Shown: positions 16,337 through 25,431, counted from the first letter of the stretch. The stretch is 64,000 nucleotides of DNA from Acidisoma cellulosilyticum (GCF_020621385.1 NZ_JAESVA010000015.1:1-64000); one strand, 5' to 3'. Notes: a model not told the origin generated them from the sequence alone. Program-made: numbers and translations.

Positions 16337-18034
16337 TCATTCTCCCGGGACGGCACAGAGGCGGACCTGCCGCATCCAGGCTCCAACGCGCGGGCTTGCC
16401 GTGAAACAGGCAAAGGGGACGGCTAATAGGGACCCTGCCAAAGTTGGTAAGGCCCAGAGCAATGATGCTGGCGCCACATGCCAGGTCGCCAATCCGAATC
16501 CCAATCCGAGCAGGAACTGCGGCCATAAGCCACCGATCGCTTCACGGATCGGCACGATCCCATCGTCGCGCTGCTGGGCTTCCCAGATGATGCGGTGACC
16601 GAACAGCAATCCGAATATAAAGCGTGATTGTGCGACCATCATCACGGGGCCGATCATCAGGGTGAAGACCGCGTCTGTTGCGGCACCGGCCAAAAGCCGA
16701 AATCCTCCGCCCCAACGTTCGCGATCTTCGCGCCGCATCAGAATATCAATGACACCCAGCAGACGCGGTGCGAAGCCCAGGATCAACATCCCGAAATAGA
16801 GCCCGAAAGCGAGTGTTCCAGGCGTATGGCCGTGCAAACCTGAGAAACCATTGGCAATACCGACCGTCAGCATGATGACGGAGGCGGGTGCGCCCAGATA
16901 CATCGCGACGGCGTTGCACAGCTGAAATCGTCCCATCAGGCGAAAGCCCGGCTTTCCGATCAGGCGCAGGTATTGAAGATTGCCTTGGCACCAGCGCAGG
17001 TCTCGACGAATGAAGTCCGGCAGCCGCGGCGGGTTTTCCTCCCAGCTGCCGAACTCATCCGCGATGACGCGAACATCGAAGCCGGCCGCTCGCATCAGCG
17101 CCGCCTCCACCTGATCGTGGCTGAGCATATGCCCTGCGAGCGGCAGTCCGTCCCGCAATACCGGCAGCGCACAATGCGCCACAAAAGGATGCAGGCGGAT
17201 GATGGCATTATGACCCCAGTAGGGGCCGCTGGAACCTTGCCACCAGGCGATGCCCGTCGTATGTGTCCGCATCCCATGGCGCATGCCGAATTGGAAAATG
17301 CGCGCGAATGCGCTGGTCGCGGGCCGTCCTGTCACCAGTGTTTGCAGAATACCGAGGTTGGGGTTTGCCTGCATGACGCGGATAAGCCGCAGGATAGCGG
17401 CCCCTGACATCAGGCTGTCGGCATCGAGCGCGATCATGAAATCGATCCGCTCCTGATGGGCTGTTGCAAAGTCACGCAGGTTGCCGGCCTTATACCCGAT
17501 ATTTTCTGTGCGACGGCGATAGTGCAACCTGGGATCATTTCCGAAGGCTATGGCTTCCTCGGCGCAAATATCTGGTCGCGCGCTATCGCTCAGAACGTGA
17601 AATTCGATATCTGCGCTTTGCGACATCGCATCCAGGCTTTCACGCATGGCTTTGACTCGTGCCACAACACCCGTCACGCTTTCATGGCGGATGCAAACGC
17701 AAATCGCTGTTCGCGAAATAATTAGGGCATCAGCGGGCGTCGCGTTCAACGCGGGATTGGTGTAAGACGCGGGAGAATGATGGAAGCGGAGAATGAAGAA
17801 ACCAATGACCGCATTCCAGAAGGCCAGCAAGGTCCAAGGCAACGCGATGAGGTATAGCAACATGATCGCCACGCCGGCCCACGACCAGCCGGCGCCCCCG
17901 ATGATCCGTGCCATGAGCAAACCTAGTCCCAGCCAGCTTATGAGGTTCAAAGCCAGCACCAAGACGCGCCGCGGCCAAAGCCGCTGCTCCTCTGCGATTG
18001 TCGACGCTTTGCCCTCGACCCAAGTGGTGCTCAC
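16337..18034 (-). CDS. OpgH/MdoH-like glucan biosynthesis glucosyltransferase
   Basis: This 565-residue inner-membrane GT2 enzyme resembles the periplasmic glucan glucosyltransferase OpgH. Two N-terminal membrane helices (about residues 25-85) precede the catalytic domain with DADSLMSG, a QVEAALMRAAG segment (an acid is usual there), and RRDLRWCQGN (the QxxRW-type acceptor motif). Four or five helices follow from about residue 375. It is shorter than enterobacterial OpgH because it lacks the long N-terminal extension. No opgG is adjacent. The start is GTG at 18034, only 42 bases from the divergent dehydrogenase start, so their promoters must overlap. Confidence 0.85.
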   Translation of the reverse strand: MSTTWVEGKASTIAEEQRLWPRRVLVLALNLISWLGLGLLMARIIGGAGWSWAGVAIMLLYLIALPWTLLAFWNAVIGFFILRFHHSPASYTNPALNATPADALIISRTAICVCIRHESVTGVVARVKAMRESLDAMSQSADIEFHVLSDSARPDICAEEAIAFGNDPRLHYRRRTENIGYKAGNLRDFATAHQERIDFMIALDADSLMSGAAILRLIRVMQANPNLGILQTLVTGRPATSAFARIFQFGMRHGMRTHTTGIAWWQGSSGPYWGHNAIIRLHPFVAHCALPVLRDGLPLAGHMLSHDQVEAALMRAAGFDVRVIADEFGSWEENPPRLPDFIRRDLRWCQGNLQYLRLIGKPGFRLMGRFQLCNAVAMYLGAPASVIMLTVGIANGFSGLHGHTPGTLAFGLYFGMLILGFAPRLLGVIDILMRREDRERWGGGFRLLAGAATDAVFTLMIGPVMMVAQSRFIFGLLFGHRIIWEAQQRDDGIVPIREAIGGLWPQFLLGLGFGLATWHVAPASLLWALPTLAGSLLAVPFACFTASPRVGAWMRQVRLCAVPGE

Positions 18035-18076
18035 GAAAAGTCCTGTCGCTGATCTGCCAAAGTTAGTGGAACACGC

Positions 18077-19069
18077 GTGACCCGCAATTTATTCACGCAT
18101 AAGGCGCAGGCTCTTTGGATAACAGGTCGGGCGCAATCGGACATCCGCGCCACGGATGTGCCGGCGCCGCGGGATCGCGACGTGCTGGTTCGCGCTCTGC
18201 AAAGCGGCATCAGCCGGGGGACGGAAGCGCTGGTCTTCGCGGGCCAAGTGCCGGAGGGCGAATGGGCGCGCATGCGTTGCCCGTTTCAAGAAGGCGAATT
18301 CCCCTTCCCAGTGAAATACGGCTACGCGTCGGTCGGCGTCATCGAGGATGGCCCGGCCGACCGGCTCGGCCAGCGGGTCTTCTGCCTCTATCCGCATCAG
18401 ACCTTTTTTACCTTGCCGGCCGATGCCGCAATCCCGGTCCCAGACAACGTGCCGACCTCCCGTGCTGTTCTTGCGGCCCAAATTGAGACAGTGCTTAACG
18501 CGACCTGGGACTTGGCGCCAAGGATAGGCGACAGAATCGCGGTGGTCGGTGGCGGCACGATCGGCTGTCTGGCCGCCTGGCTCTGCGCCCAATTGCCAGG
18601 GACCGAGGTCACCCTGATCGACGTTAACCCCGCGCGGGCGATGATCGCCGAAGCCCTGGATGTGCGCTTCGCCCAAGGGCATGAGGCGCCGCGCAATTGC
18701 GACGCGGTCATCCACGCCTCCGGCAGCGGCGACGGTCTCAGCCTTGCCTTGTCGCTGGCGGGGTTCGAGGCGGACGTCATGGAATTGAGCTGGTATGGCG
18801 ACAAAGCGGTGACGGTGCCGTTGGGCGGCGCCTTTCATAGCCAACGCCTGTCATTGCGAAGTTCTCAGGTGGGAATGGTCTCACCTTCCCGTCGGGCTCG
18901 TTGGAGCCACGCCCGACGGTTAGGCCTGGCGCTGTCGCTCGCCGCCGATCCGCGATTGGATTGCCTGGTGCGGGAGGAGACATGCTTCGACGCCTTGCCC
19001 GCTGCTTTGCCGGGGCTGCTCGGCCAGCCGGGCGCCTTGTTCCATCGTATCATCTATCCGTCGGAGTGA
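18077..19069 (+). CDS. Medium-chain dehydrogenase-like protein (BchC-like), lacking catalytic zinc cysteine
   Basis: This is a 330-residue protein of the medium-chain dehydrogenase/reductase superfamily. The GroES-like domain contains YGYASVGVIEDG, and the Rossmann motif GGGTIG is near residue 160. Where zinc alcohol dehydrogenases have a catalytic Cys, this reads SGISRGTEAL, and no structural four-Cys lobe is present. It is therefore closer to zinc-independent or BchC-like members. The start is GTG at 18077 with a weak site (AGTGGA). The PTPS-like gene follows 5 bases after its stop and then a GT4 gene, so it is the first gene of the pterin-like cluster. Confidence 0.82.
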   Translation: MTRNLFTHKAQALWITGRAQSDIRATDVPAPRDRDVLVRALQSGISRGTEALVFAGQVPEGEWARMRCPFQEGEFPFPVKYGYASVGVIEDGPADRLGQRVFCLYPHQTFFTLPADAAIPVPDNVPTSRAVLAAQIETVLNATWDLAPRIGDRIAVVGGGTIGCLAAWLCAQLPGTEVTLIDVNPARAMIAEALDVRFAQGHEAPRNCDAVIHASGSGDGLSLALSLAGFEADVMELSWYGDKAVTVPLGGAFHSQRLSLRSSQVGMVSPSRRARWSHARRLGLALSLAADPRLDCLVREETCFDALPAALPGLLGQPGALFHRIIYPSE

Positions 19070-19074
19070 CTGCC

Positions 19075-19476
19075 ATGTTCGCTGTCGAAGTGCGTGACCA
19101 CATCATGATCGCCCACAGCCTGCGCGGTGCGGTCTTCGGCCCCGCACAAGGCCTGCACGGTGCGACTTTCGTCGTTGACGTGGCGTTTTTTCGGCCGGCG
19201 TTGTCGCCTGACAATATCGTGGTCGATATCGGTCGCGCGCTCGATGCCTTGCGCGCGGCGCTGAAGCCAATGAACTACGCCAATCTCGATGACGATCCCG
19301 CTTTCGCCGGGCAGGTCACGACCACGGAATTCCTTGCCTGGACGATTTTCGATCGTATGGCCGGGGCGCGGCGTGACGGGCTTCTCGGGCCCTATGCCGA
19401 GGGCATCACCCGCATGCGCGTGACGCTGAGCGAATCCCATGTCGCAAGGGGCTGGTACGAGGCTGATCTTGATTGA
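19075..19476 (+). CDS. 6-pyruvoyl-tetrahydropterin synthase/QueD-like protein without catalytic residues
   Basis: This is a 133-residue protein of the PTPS/QueD fold. The start at 19075 is chosen because it follows the upstream stop and gives the family length. The first zinc His (IAHSL) and the second (LHGATF) are visible, but the third, normally the second His of HGH, is Ala. The protein contains no cysteine, so the catalytic Cys is absent. The usual DH of the LDHxxLN motif reads NY (MNYANLDD). The C-terminal pterin-anchoring Glu is kept in TLSES. It may bind a pterin or pyrimidine without the normal chemistry. It overlaps the GT4 gene by 38 bases. Confidence 0.8.
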   Translation: MFAVEVRDHIMIAHSLRGAVFGPAQGLHGATFVVDVAFFRPALSPDNIVVDIGRALDALRAALKPMNYANLDDDPAFAGQVTTTEFLAWTIFDRMAGARRDGLLGPYAEGITRMRVTLSESHVARGWYEADLD

Positions 19477-20512
19477 CGCGACAGGGCGGGAGGTTGCGTT
19501 TGCGATACCGGGCGATATCGATACGCGCACCGGCGGCTACGGCTATGACAGGCGATTGATCGCGGGTTTGCGCGAGCAGGGTTTTAGTATTCGTCATTTG
19601 CCTTGGCCGGGCAGTTTCCCTTATCCAACGGCCTCCGATCTAGCCGAGGTCGCGGCCTCTCTGGCATCCCGGCCGGATGGCGAGATCGTCCTTATCGATG
19701 GTCTGGCCCTTGGCGCCATGCCGGAACTGGCAGCGGCCGAGGGGCAGCGTCTGCGGCTTATCGCTCTGGTCCACCACCCGCTGGCGCTCGAACCATTGGC
19801 GCCACGCCGCTTCGTCGCCTCTGAACGTGAAGCCCTGCGCCATGTACGGGCCGTCATCGTCACCAGCGACGCGACGGCAGAGGTTTTGCGCGACGCTTAC
19901 GGTGTTTCGGCGGAGAGACTGATCGTGGCGCCGCCCGGCACAGACACCGTGCTGCCGGCCGCGCGGCAGGGTGATCCGCCGCATATCCTGTCCTTGGGCA
20001 GTGTGACACCGCGTAAAGACCACACCACCCTCGTCTCGGCGCTGTCCGCTGTCCGCGACCTGGAATGGCGTTGCACGATCGCCGGCAGCCTGGACCGCGC
20101 CCCGGAAACGGTTGCCGCGCTGCGGGCGCAGATCGACGCTTTTGCGCTGCGGACAAGGATCATCCTCGTCGGCGAGGTGGAGGATACCGGGCCGCTCTAT
20201 GCCGATGCAGACCTATTCGTGCTGGCAAGCTTGCATGAGGGCTACGGCATGGTCTTCGCCGAGGCGCTGGCCCACGGACTGCCGGTCATCGGCACGCTGG
20301 CTGGCGCCATCCCCTCTGTCGTGCCGGAGAAGGCTGGGGCCCTCGTGCCGCCCAAGGATGGGCTTGCCCTCGCTATCGCGCTGCGTCGGTTGCTGACCGA
20401 CCCTGCGGCGCGCGAGCAGGCGTCCAGTGCCGCCCTTCAGGCAGCGGCTGCGCTGCCTGGGTGGGAGAATACGGTCAGCGTCGTCACTGAGCTTCTGCGC
20501 CGGTTGGGCTGA
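19439..20512 (+). CDS. Glycosyltransferase family 4 protein
   Basis: This is a 357-residue GT-B fold glycosyltransferase. The C-terminal half carries the GT4 signature: ILSLGSVTPRKDH, then HEGYGMVFAEALAHGLPVIG (an EX7E-type nucleotide-sugar site). The N-terminal half contains TRTGGYGYDRRL, the glycine-rich acceptor-side loop. It overlaps the PTPS-like gene by 38 bases and is convergent with the RibD-C-like gene, overlapping it by 29 bases. Retaining transfer of a sugar to a small-molecule acceptor made by its neighbours is the simplest inference. Confidence 0.88.
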   Translation: MSQGAGTRLILIDATGREVAFAIPGDIDTRTGGYGYDRRLIAGLREQGFSIRHLPWPGSFPYPTASDLAEVAASLASRPDGEIVLIDGLALGAMPELAAAEGQRLRLIALVHHPLALEPLAPRRFVASEREALRHVRAVIVTSDATAEVLRDAYGVSAERLIVAPPGTDTVLPAARQGDPPHILSLGSVTPRKDHTTLVSALSAVRDLEWRCTIAGSLDRAPETVAALRAQIDAFALRTRIILVGEVEDTGPLYADADLFVLASLHEGYGMVFAEALAHGLPVIGTLAGAIPSVVPEKAGALVPPKDGLALAIALRRLLTDPAAREQASSAALQAAAALPGWENTVSVVTELLRRLG

Positions 20513-21197
20513 GCGTCTCATCAAGGTCGAAGTCGAACAACACGTCGTCGCCCAGCCGATGCGTCATGCAGGGCGGCCGCATGGCCTGCTCCATACGGGC
20601 GATCTGCGGCAGGCAGATACCGGTCTGCCCGGAGCCGATAATGACCGGGGAAACGCATATATGGAGCCTGTTGAGCGCACCGGCGGCCAGGAAGGCCGAT
20701 ACCGTATGGGCACCACCCTCGATAAGGATTCGCTTCAGCCCTCGTTCCGTCAAGGCTTTGACAAGGGCATGCACGTCGATACGACCGTTGGAGGAGGGCA
20801 GCGTCAACCCCTCGATCCGCGGTGGCCGCGCCATAGGGTGACCTTGGACGGCGATGCAGGGGATACCGTCGTCGTGCAGCACGCAGGCGTCATGCGGCAA
20901 CCGACCGTTGGGGTCTATGATCACCCGCACCGGGCTTGGTCCATGGACATGGCGTGTGGTGAGTTGTGGGTCGTCGGTTGTCACAGTGCCGACGCCGACG
21001 ACAACGGCATCCGCCAGGGCGCGCAACTGGTGCAGATGCGCGATCGCCTCGGGCCCACCAATGGTCCGCGAATGCCCTGTGGGCGTTGCGATACGACCAT
21101 CGAGCGATTGGCCAAGCTGACCCAGGACGAATGACCCCCGTGCTTGGGAGATCGGGGCATAGAGGGAATGGAGGCCCATCTCGGCAACGTCATCCAT
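20484..21197 (-). CDS. RibD C-terminal-domain (dihydrofolate-reductase-like) reductase
   Basis: This is a 237-residue stand-alone RibD_C protein. The start at 21197 is preferred because it overlaps the upstream ribA stop by 8 bases. Family motifs are [50 protein letters not shown] and SPVIIGSG. Such reductases convert the ribosylamino-pyrimidine phosphate to its ribityl form in riboflavin synthesis. No deaminase domain is attached. Together with the ribA-like gene this may be a riboflavin bypass, or it may supply the pyrimidine precursor for the neighbouring pterin-like cluster. Confidence 0.88.
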   Translation of the reverse strand: MDDVAEMGLHSLYAPISQARGSFVLGQLGQSLDGRIATPTGHSRTIGGPEAIAHLHQLRALADAVVVGVGTVTTDDPQLTTRHVHGPSPVRVIIDPNGRLPHDACVLHDDGIPCIAVQGHPMARPPRIEGLTLPSSNGRIDVHALVKALTERGLKRILIEGGAHTVSAFLAAGALNRLHICVSPVIIGSGQTGICLPQIARMEQAMRPPCMTHRLGDDVLFDFDLDETLSPTGAEAQ

Positions 21198-21957
21198 GCG
21201 GTAGCACCTTTGCCAATGCGGTCTCCGTCGTTGCGGCAAGTCCGTCCGGTACCGGGACGGAGAGCAGTCTCGGGTCTAGCATATGGCGATGCGCCAGCTT
21301 TGCCTGGAGATAGGCTCGATTGGAATCGGTCACAAAAACGCTGGTCTGGCGGATCGCGGCAATATTGATACCCGCCGCGCGGAGCTGGCTGACCTTTTCG
21401 GGGTTATTGGTCAGAAGCCGGATGCGATCGATATTCAGAGCGAAAAGCATCTGGGCCGCGAGACCGAAATCCCTTGCGTCTTCAGGGAGGTTGAGTTCGC
21501 GATTGGCTGCATAGGTGTCGATGCCGCGGTCCTGCAAGCGATAAGCCTCAAGCTTGGCATAGAGGCCAATCCCCCGACCTTCCTGGCGCAGATATAGCAG
21601 CACCCCACCTTCTTCAGCCATTTGCGCGAGAGCTTCATGCAGTTGCTGGCCACAATCGCAGCGCGCGGAACCGAATACGTCTCCCGTCAGGCATTCGGAA
21701 TGCAGCCTGACCAATATGGGTTGCGATGGGTCTGAGGAGCGCCCCGGAACGCGGATCGCGATATGCTCGCCCCCCTCCAATCCATCGAATCCTAGGAATT
21801 CGGCGGGCACTTGGCCGTCTCCAATGGCAATCTTGACCGGATTGCGCGCACGACAGAGCGTATTGGATGTTCCCACCATTCGCTGTGCGGCGACGTAGCT
21901 CATAAGGAGACCACCGGTTGTCTGCAATGATGGCGCCGGCCCCGTAAGGCCTCGCAC
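21190..21957 (-). CDS. ribA: GTP cyclohydrolase II
   Basis: This is a 255-residue GTP cyclohydrolase II, which opens GTP to 2,5-diamino-6-ribosylamino-pyrimidinone 5-phosphate plus formate and pyrophosphate. The zinc motif is intact in [20 protein letters not shown], followed by [16 protein letters not shown] and [10 protein letters not shown]. It lacks a fused DHBP synthase domain, unlike RibBA. The GTG start at 21957 follows GGAAAC; Met 19 is an alternative. It overlaps the RibD-C-like gene and forms a two-gene unit facing the dehydrogenase/PTPS/GT4 unit. Confidence 0.92.
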   Translation of the reverse strand: MRGLTGPAPSLQTTGGLLMSYVAAQRMVGTSNTLCRARNPVKIAIGDGQVPAEFLGFDGLEGGEHIAIRVPGRSSDPSQPILVRLHSECLTGDVFGSARCDCGQQLHEALAQMAEEGGVLLYLRQEGRGIGLYAKLEAYRLQDRGIDTYAANRELNLPEDARDFGLAAQMLFALNIDRIRLLTNNPEKVSQLRAAGINIAAIRQTSVFVTDSNRAYLQAKLAHRHMLDPRLLSVPVPDGLAATTETALAKVLPHG

Positions 21958-22196
21958 GCCATGGCGTTTCCATTTTTCCGGTCGTTGTCGTTATAGGCCA
22001 TGGAGCGCCGAACCGCGGGCAGTTGAAGTCGATAAACACTTCGGACCTGGGTTTATTCATGAAAATGTCGGGGATGCTGGCCTCGGCCTTGGGCGCCCTG
22101 CCATGGGAGCCGATGGTGCTCGGGGCGTGCAACAGCTAAATTTTTGAAAATGCGGCATGACCCTGAATAAATCCCCTGCTGGCGTGTTGTTACGCC

Positions 22197-22766
22197 ATGA
22201 TCCAACTGGTCAGTGATCGACTTCAGAGCGAAACGAGGCGAAGCGAGCCTTTGACAGTCGCAAGCGACAAAGCCGGCCACGTGCGCGAGCATCTTGCCGG
22301 GCAGTTGGCGCGTCTTTGGCGCTACGCGCTCGTCTTGTCGGGGCGTCGCGACGTGGCCGAAGATTTGGTGCAGGCAACCTGTCTGCGTGCGCTGGAGCGC
22401 GCGGAGCAATTTCAGCCCGGAACCAGGATTGACCATTGGCTTCTGACCATCCTGCATTCGATTTGGATGAACGAGGTTCGCGCGCGCCGCATTCGTATGG
22501 GCCGCGGTTTTGTCGATCCTGAGACAGCTCTCACGACAGACGGAGTGGCGACCGCGGAGTCTCAGGTGTTCGCCAATGAAATGGTCTCACGGGTGCAAAC
22601 CTTGCCCGAAGCGCAGCGTGCCACCGTATTCCTCGCCTATGTCGAGGAAATGACCTACCGGGAAACCGCCGATATCCTCGGGATCCCTATTGGCACAGTG
22701 ATGAGCCGTCTCTCTAGTGCGCGGGCGACACTCATTGCCATGACCAAGGCGAAGGGGCGGTCATGA
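22197..22766 (+). CDS. ECF-type RNA polymerase sigma factor
   Basis: This is a 189-residue sigma-70 family protein with region 2 (RYALVLSGRRDVAEDLVQAT) and region 4 (LPEAQRATVFLAYVEEMTYR then DILGIPIGTVMSRLSSAR), separated by a short linker, as in ECF factors. It overlaps the anti-sigma gene by ATGA. The third gene of the unit is a cytochrome b561, an association known for some ECF groups. Release from the membrane anti-sigma by an envelope or redox signal is expected. The nearby Fur-like site and iron importer raise iron or oxidative stress as the cue. Confidence 0.9.
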   Translation: MIQLVSDRLQSETRRSEPLTVASDKAGHVREHLAGQLARLWRYALVLSGRRDVAEDLVQATCLRALERAEQFQPGTRIDHWLLTILHSIWMNEVRARRIRMGRGFVDPETALTTDGVATAESQVFANEMVSRVQTLPEAQRATVFLAYVEEMTYRETADILGIPIGTVMSRLSSARATLIAMTKAKGRS

Positions 22767-23608
22767 CGGTCCAAACCCCAACGGATCCTGAACTTGTTGC
22801 TTATGTCGACGGTGAATTGAGCCAAGACGATAGGGCGCGTGTGGAGTTGGCCATGGCATATGATCCGCAGATCGCCGCGCGTATGGCTGCGCTATCCGGG
22901 GCGACGTTCGGGATGCGAAAAGCCTTCGCGCCGCTCCTATCCGAAGCGCCTGTCGAAAAAATGCTATCGTCGTTGGGCGACATCCCGACAAAGGTTGCGC
23001 CGCGGCCTGTGCAGACTGTCAACAAGACGGCGGGCGGCGGGCGGCGATGGATGATTGCCGCCGGCCTCGCCTTGGTGGTGCTCGGCGGTTTGGGCGACCA
23101 TCTGGCCTTCGCGCCAAAACCTGTTGCTGTTGCGGAAAACTCCGGCCATTGGCGGGACATTGTCGCCAGCTATGTGCGGCTTTACACACCCGAGACATTC
23201 GCTAATGTCTCTGATGACGCTGCGCTTCAAGCACGGCAGTTGCAGACCGTCAGCCGCGCCATGGGCCTTCATCTGGATCCGAAAACCATTGCATTTGCAG
23301 GACTGCAATTCAAACAGGCCCAGCTTCTGCAATATGACGCCACGCCGATCGCGGAGCTCAATTATCTTGATCCGCAATACGGCCCGATGTCGCTTTGCAT
23401 CATGCCGTCCGATGCCGCGCCCTCGGCACCGGAAGCCGAAATGCGCCGGGGTTTGAACGTTTCCTATTGGAATGACGGACATCGTTCATTCATGGTCATC
23501 GGTGCGCAGCCTGCATCCTACCTTGGCGAGGTGGCACGACGCCTCGGCTCGACATTGGCATCTATTTCTGTTGACCAGGATTTGGGAAAAAGTGGCATCA
23601 CGATATGA
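22763..23608 (+). CDS. Membrane anti-sigma factor
   Basis: This is a 281-residue protein with a cytoplasmic N-terminal helical part (PELVAYVDGELSQDDRARVE, typical of anti-sigma factors), a single membrane helix at about residues 95-112, and a periplasmic C-terminal domain of about 165 residues. No HxxxCxxC zinc motif is seen, so it is not a classical ZAS protein. It overlaps both the sigma gene and the cytochrome gene by 4 bases, which implies tight co-expression. It would hold the ECF factor until a periplasmic signal. Confidence 0.87.
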   Translation: MTVQTPTDPELVAYVDGELSQDDRARVELAMAYDPQIAARMAALSGATFGMRKAFAPLLSEAPVEKMLSSLGDIPTKVAPRPVQTVNKTAGGGRRWMIAAGLALVVLGGLGDHLAFAPKPVAVAENSGHWRDIVASYVRLYTPETFANVSDDAALQARQLQTVSRAMGLHLDPKTIAFAGLQFKQAQLLQYDATPIAELNYLDPQYGPMSLCIMPSDAAPSAPEAEMRRGLNVSYWNDGHRSFMVIGAQPASYLGEVARRLGSTLASISVDQDLGKSGITI

Positions 23609-24189
23609 GAACGCTGCGCTCGCCAGAGGGACATATCTCAGCCGTACCGCCAAGCTATGATCATGCTGTCATCGCATTGCATTGGCTGACGGCGATTCTC
23701 GTGGTCACCCTCTTTGCCCTGGCTGAGGTTTGGTCTTTCCTGCCAGATGGGCATCTTAGTGACAGTATGCAGTCACTGCATATTTCTCTGGGCATGTTGC
23801 TTGCCGCAGTAATGATCATGCGGATAGGCTGGCGCACCGTTTTTGCGAAATCGATCCCGCCTGCTGTCAATGGTCTTCAACATTTTGCAGCGACTGCGGT
23901 GCATCTTGCCCTCTATACCCTGCTTGCTTGCCAGGTTGTGCTTGGCTTTCTGTATTGTTGGGGCGGCGGCCCAGCCGTATTTTTTGGAATTTTCTCAATT
24001 CCGTCGCCGATCAAAATTGGTTCGGTCGCCAATAATTGGATCGGCTTTCTGCACTACTATAATGCCTGGCTCATCATCTGCCTCGCGGGCGCCCATGCTT
24101 GCGTGGCACTCTTGCATCACTATGTGCAGCAGGATCATGTTCTATCTCGCATGATCCCATTCATGAAAAACCTGCCTCGCCATAAATGA
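23605..24189 (+). CDS. Cytochrome b561 family protein
   Basis: This is a 194-residue four-helix membrane protein. The haem-ligand histidines are placed as in the family: HAVIALHWLTAIL in helix 1, SLHISLGMLLA in helix 2, and LHYYNAWLIICLAGAHACVA for helix 4. The Arg in VMIMRIGWR after helix 2 is also typical. It would pass electrons at the inner membrane, often to or from quinone. It is the last gene of the sigma/anti-sigma unit. Confidence 0.92.
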   Translation: MRTLRSPEGHISAVPPSYDHAVIALHWLTAILVVTLFALAEVWSFLPDGHLSDSMQSLHISLGMLLAAVMIMRIGWRTVFAKSIPPAVNGLQHFAATAVHLALYTLLACQVVLGFLYCWGGGPAVFFGIFSIPSPIKIGSVANNWIGFLHYYNAWLIICLAGAHACVALLHHYVQQDHVLSRMIPFMKNLPRHK

Positions 24190-24326
24190 CAGATAAGATC
24201 TGACATTTCACCTCGGCTCACCTGATTTCTTGCAGGTGCGCGGAGGCGTACGCGTTACAGTTGTGTTTACAAATTTCTCTGACGCAGGCACTTCAGCCGC
24301 GTCCATCTAAATCCACACAATTGCAA

Positions 24327-24355
24327 TTGACAGTCCGGCAGATGCCCAATAGGAG
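24327..24355 (+). promoter_or_regulatory. Putative promoter of iron-uptake operon
   Basis: TTGACA (24327-24332) is followed after 17 bases by TAGGAG (24350-24355), a weak -10. Transcription would start near 24362, right where the Fur-like dyad lies, as expected for iron repression. Confidence 0.4.
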
Positions 24356-24363
24356 ATGCAAAC

Positions 24364-24376
24364 GAGAATCATTCTC
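24364..24376. promoter_or_regulatory. Fur-like operator
   Basis: GAGAATCATTCTC is a perfect dyad around a central C and continues into AAAATAATC. It resembles the GATAATGATAATC-type Fur box and sits 18 bases upstream of the iron-binding protein start. Repression with iron is the natural inference. Confidence 0.65.
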
Positions 24377-24393
24377 AAAATAATCAGAGGAAC

Positions 24394-25431
24394 ATGTCCG
24401 TGACACATCTGAACTTCCGACGCCGAGGGCTTGCCTTCGGCTTATCTGGCGCGATCATGGCGCTTGCGGCGCCGACCTTGTCCTACGCGGCGGACCCTGA
24501 GGTATTGACGCTCTACTCGGCTCAGCACGAGCAGGTCATCGACATGTTGACCGCCGCCTTCACAAAGCAAACCGGCATCAAGGTTTTGTCCCATGCAGGC
24601 GAGGGGCCGGATATCGCTCATCAGTTGGTGCAGGAAGGCAGCGCCTCTGCTGCCGACATTTTTCTGACGGAGAACTCACCGGAACTGGTGCTGCTCGACG
24701 AAAAGAAGCTCCTGGCGCCTGTTGATCCGAAGACGCTGGCGGCAGTGCCTCCGCAAGACAGCCCATCCAGCGGACATTGGGTTGGCGTGCTGGCGCGGGA
24801 AAATGTTTTGACCTTCAATCCCAAACTGATCGCGGAAACGGAATTGCCCGCATCGCTGCTCGATTTGGCTGACCCCAAATGGAAAGGTAAGATTGCGATC
24901 GCGCCAAGCGACAGCGATTTCCTGCCACTGGTTAGCGCTGTGCTGGTCCTCAAGGGGCAGGAGGCGACGCTTGCTTGGCTGAAGGGCCTGAAAGCCAATG
25001 CGCAGGTGTTTGATGACGACGAGGGCGTCGTCGCGGCCGTCGATCGCGGTGCCGCCGCCACGGGCATCATCAACAGTTACTATTGGGCGCGCTTGGCTAC
25101 CGAACAGGGGATGGCGAAGACCCAAGCACAGGTCTATCATTTTGACAATGGTGACGCTGGCGCGCTCGTTAACATCTCGGGTGCAGCCATCTTGGCTTCG
25201 TCAAAAAACAAAGACGCGGCGCAGAAATTCCTGGCCTTCCTGGTGTCCAAGCCAACCCAAAGCATGCTCGCGGCATCCGACGTCGATTTCGAATATCCTC
25301 TGGCGGCCGGCGTGCCGGTCAACGCGATGATGAAGCCGCGCTCTGAACTGCATCCGCCGGTGATCTCGCTTGAGGCATTGGGCGACGATCAACCAGCTGC
25401 CGCGCTGCTGCGCGAGGCAGGGCTGATCTGA
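24394..25431 (+). CDS. Ferric iron ABC transporter substrate-binding protein (FbpA-like)
   Basis: This is a 345-residue periplasmic iron-binding protein of the FbpA/FutA family, with a Sec-type signal ending in SYAADPEV. The mature domain begins LTLYSAQHEQV. The paired tyrosines of the Fe3+ site appear in IINSYYWARL (about residues 227-236). It is first in a three-gene importer unit behind a Fur-like site. Free ferric iron or a simple chelate is the expected cargo. Confidence 0.92.
   Translation: MSVTHLNFRRRGLAFGLSGAIMALAAPTLSYAADPEVLTLYSAQHEQVIDMLTAAFTKQTGIKVLSHAGEGPDIAHQLVQEGSASAADIFLTENSPELVLLDEKKLLAPVDPKTLAAVPPQDSPSSGHWVGVLARENVLTFNPKLIAETELPASLLDLADPKWKGKIAIAPSDSDFLPLVSAVLVLKGQEATLAWLKGLKANAQVFDDDEGVVAAVDRGAAATGIINSYYWARLATEQGMAKTQAQVYHFDNGDAGALVNISGAAILASSKNKDAAQKFLAFLVSKPTQSMLAASDVDFEYPLAAGVPVNAMMKPRSELHPPVISLEALGDDQPAAALLREAGLI

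Noticed and set aside
21958-22196. Possible FMN riboswitch upstream of ribA
   Set aside because: I looked for the conserved FMN-element pattern on the minus strand before the ribA start and saw none in these 239 bases.
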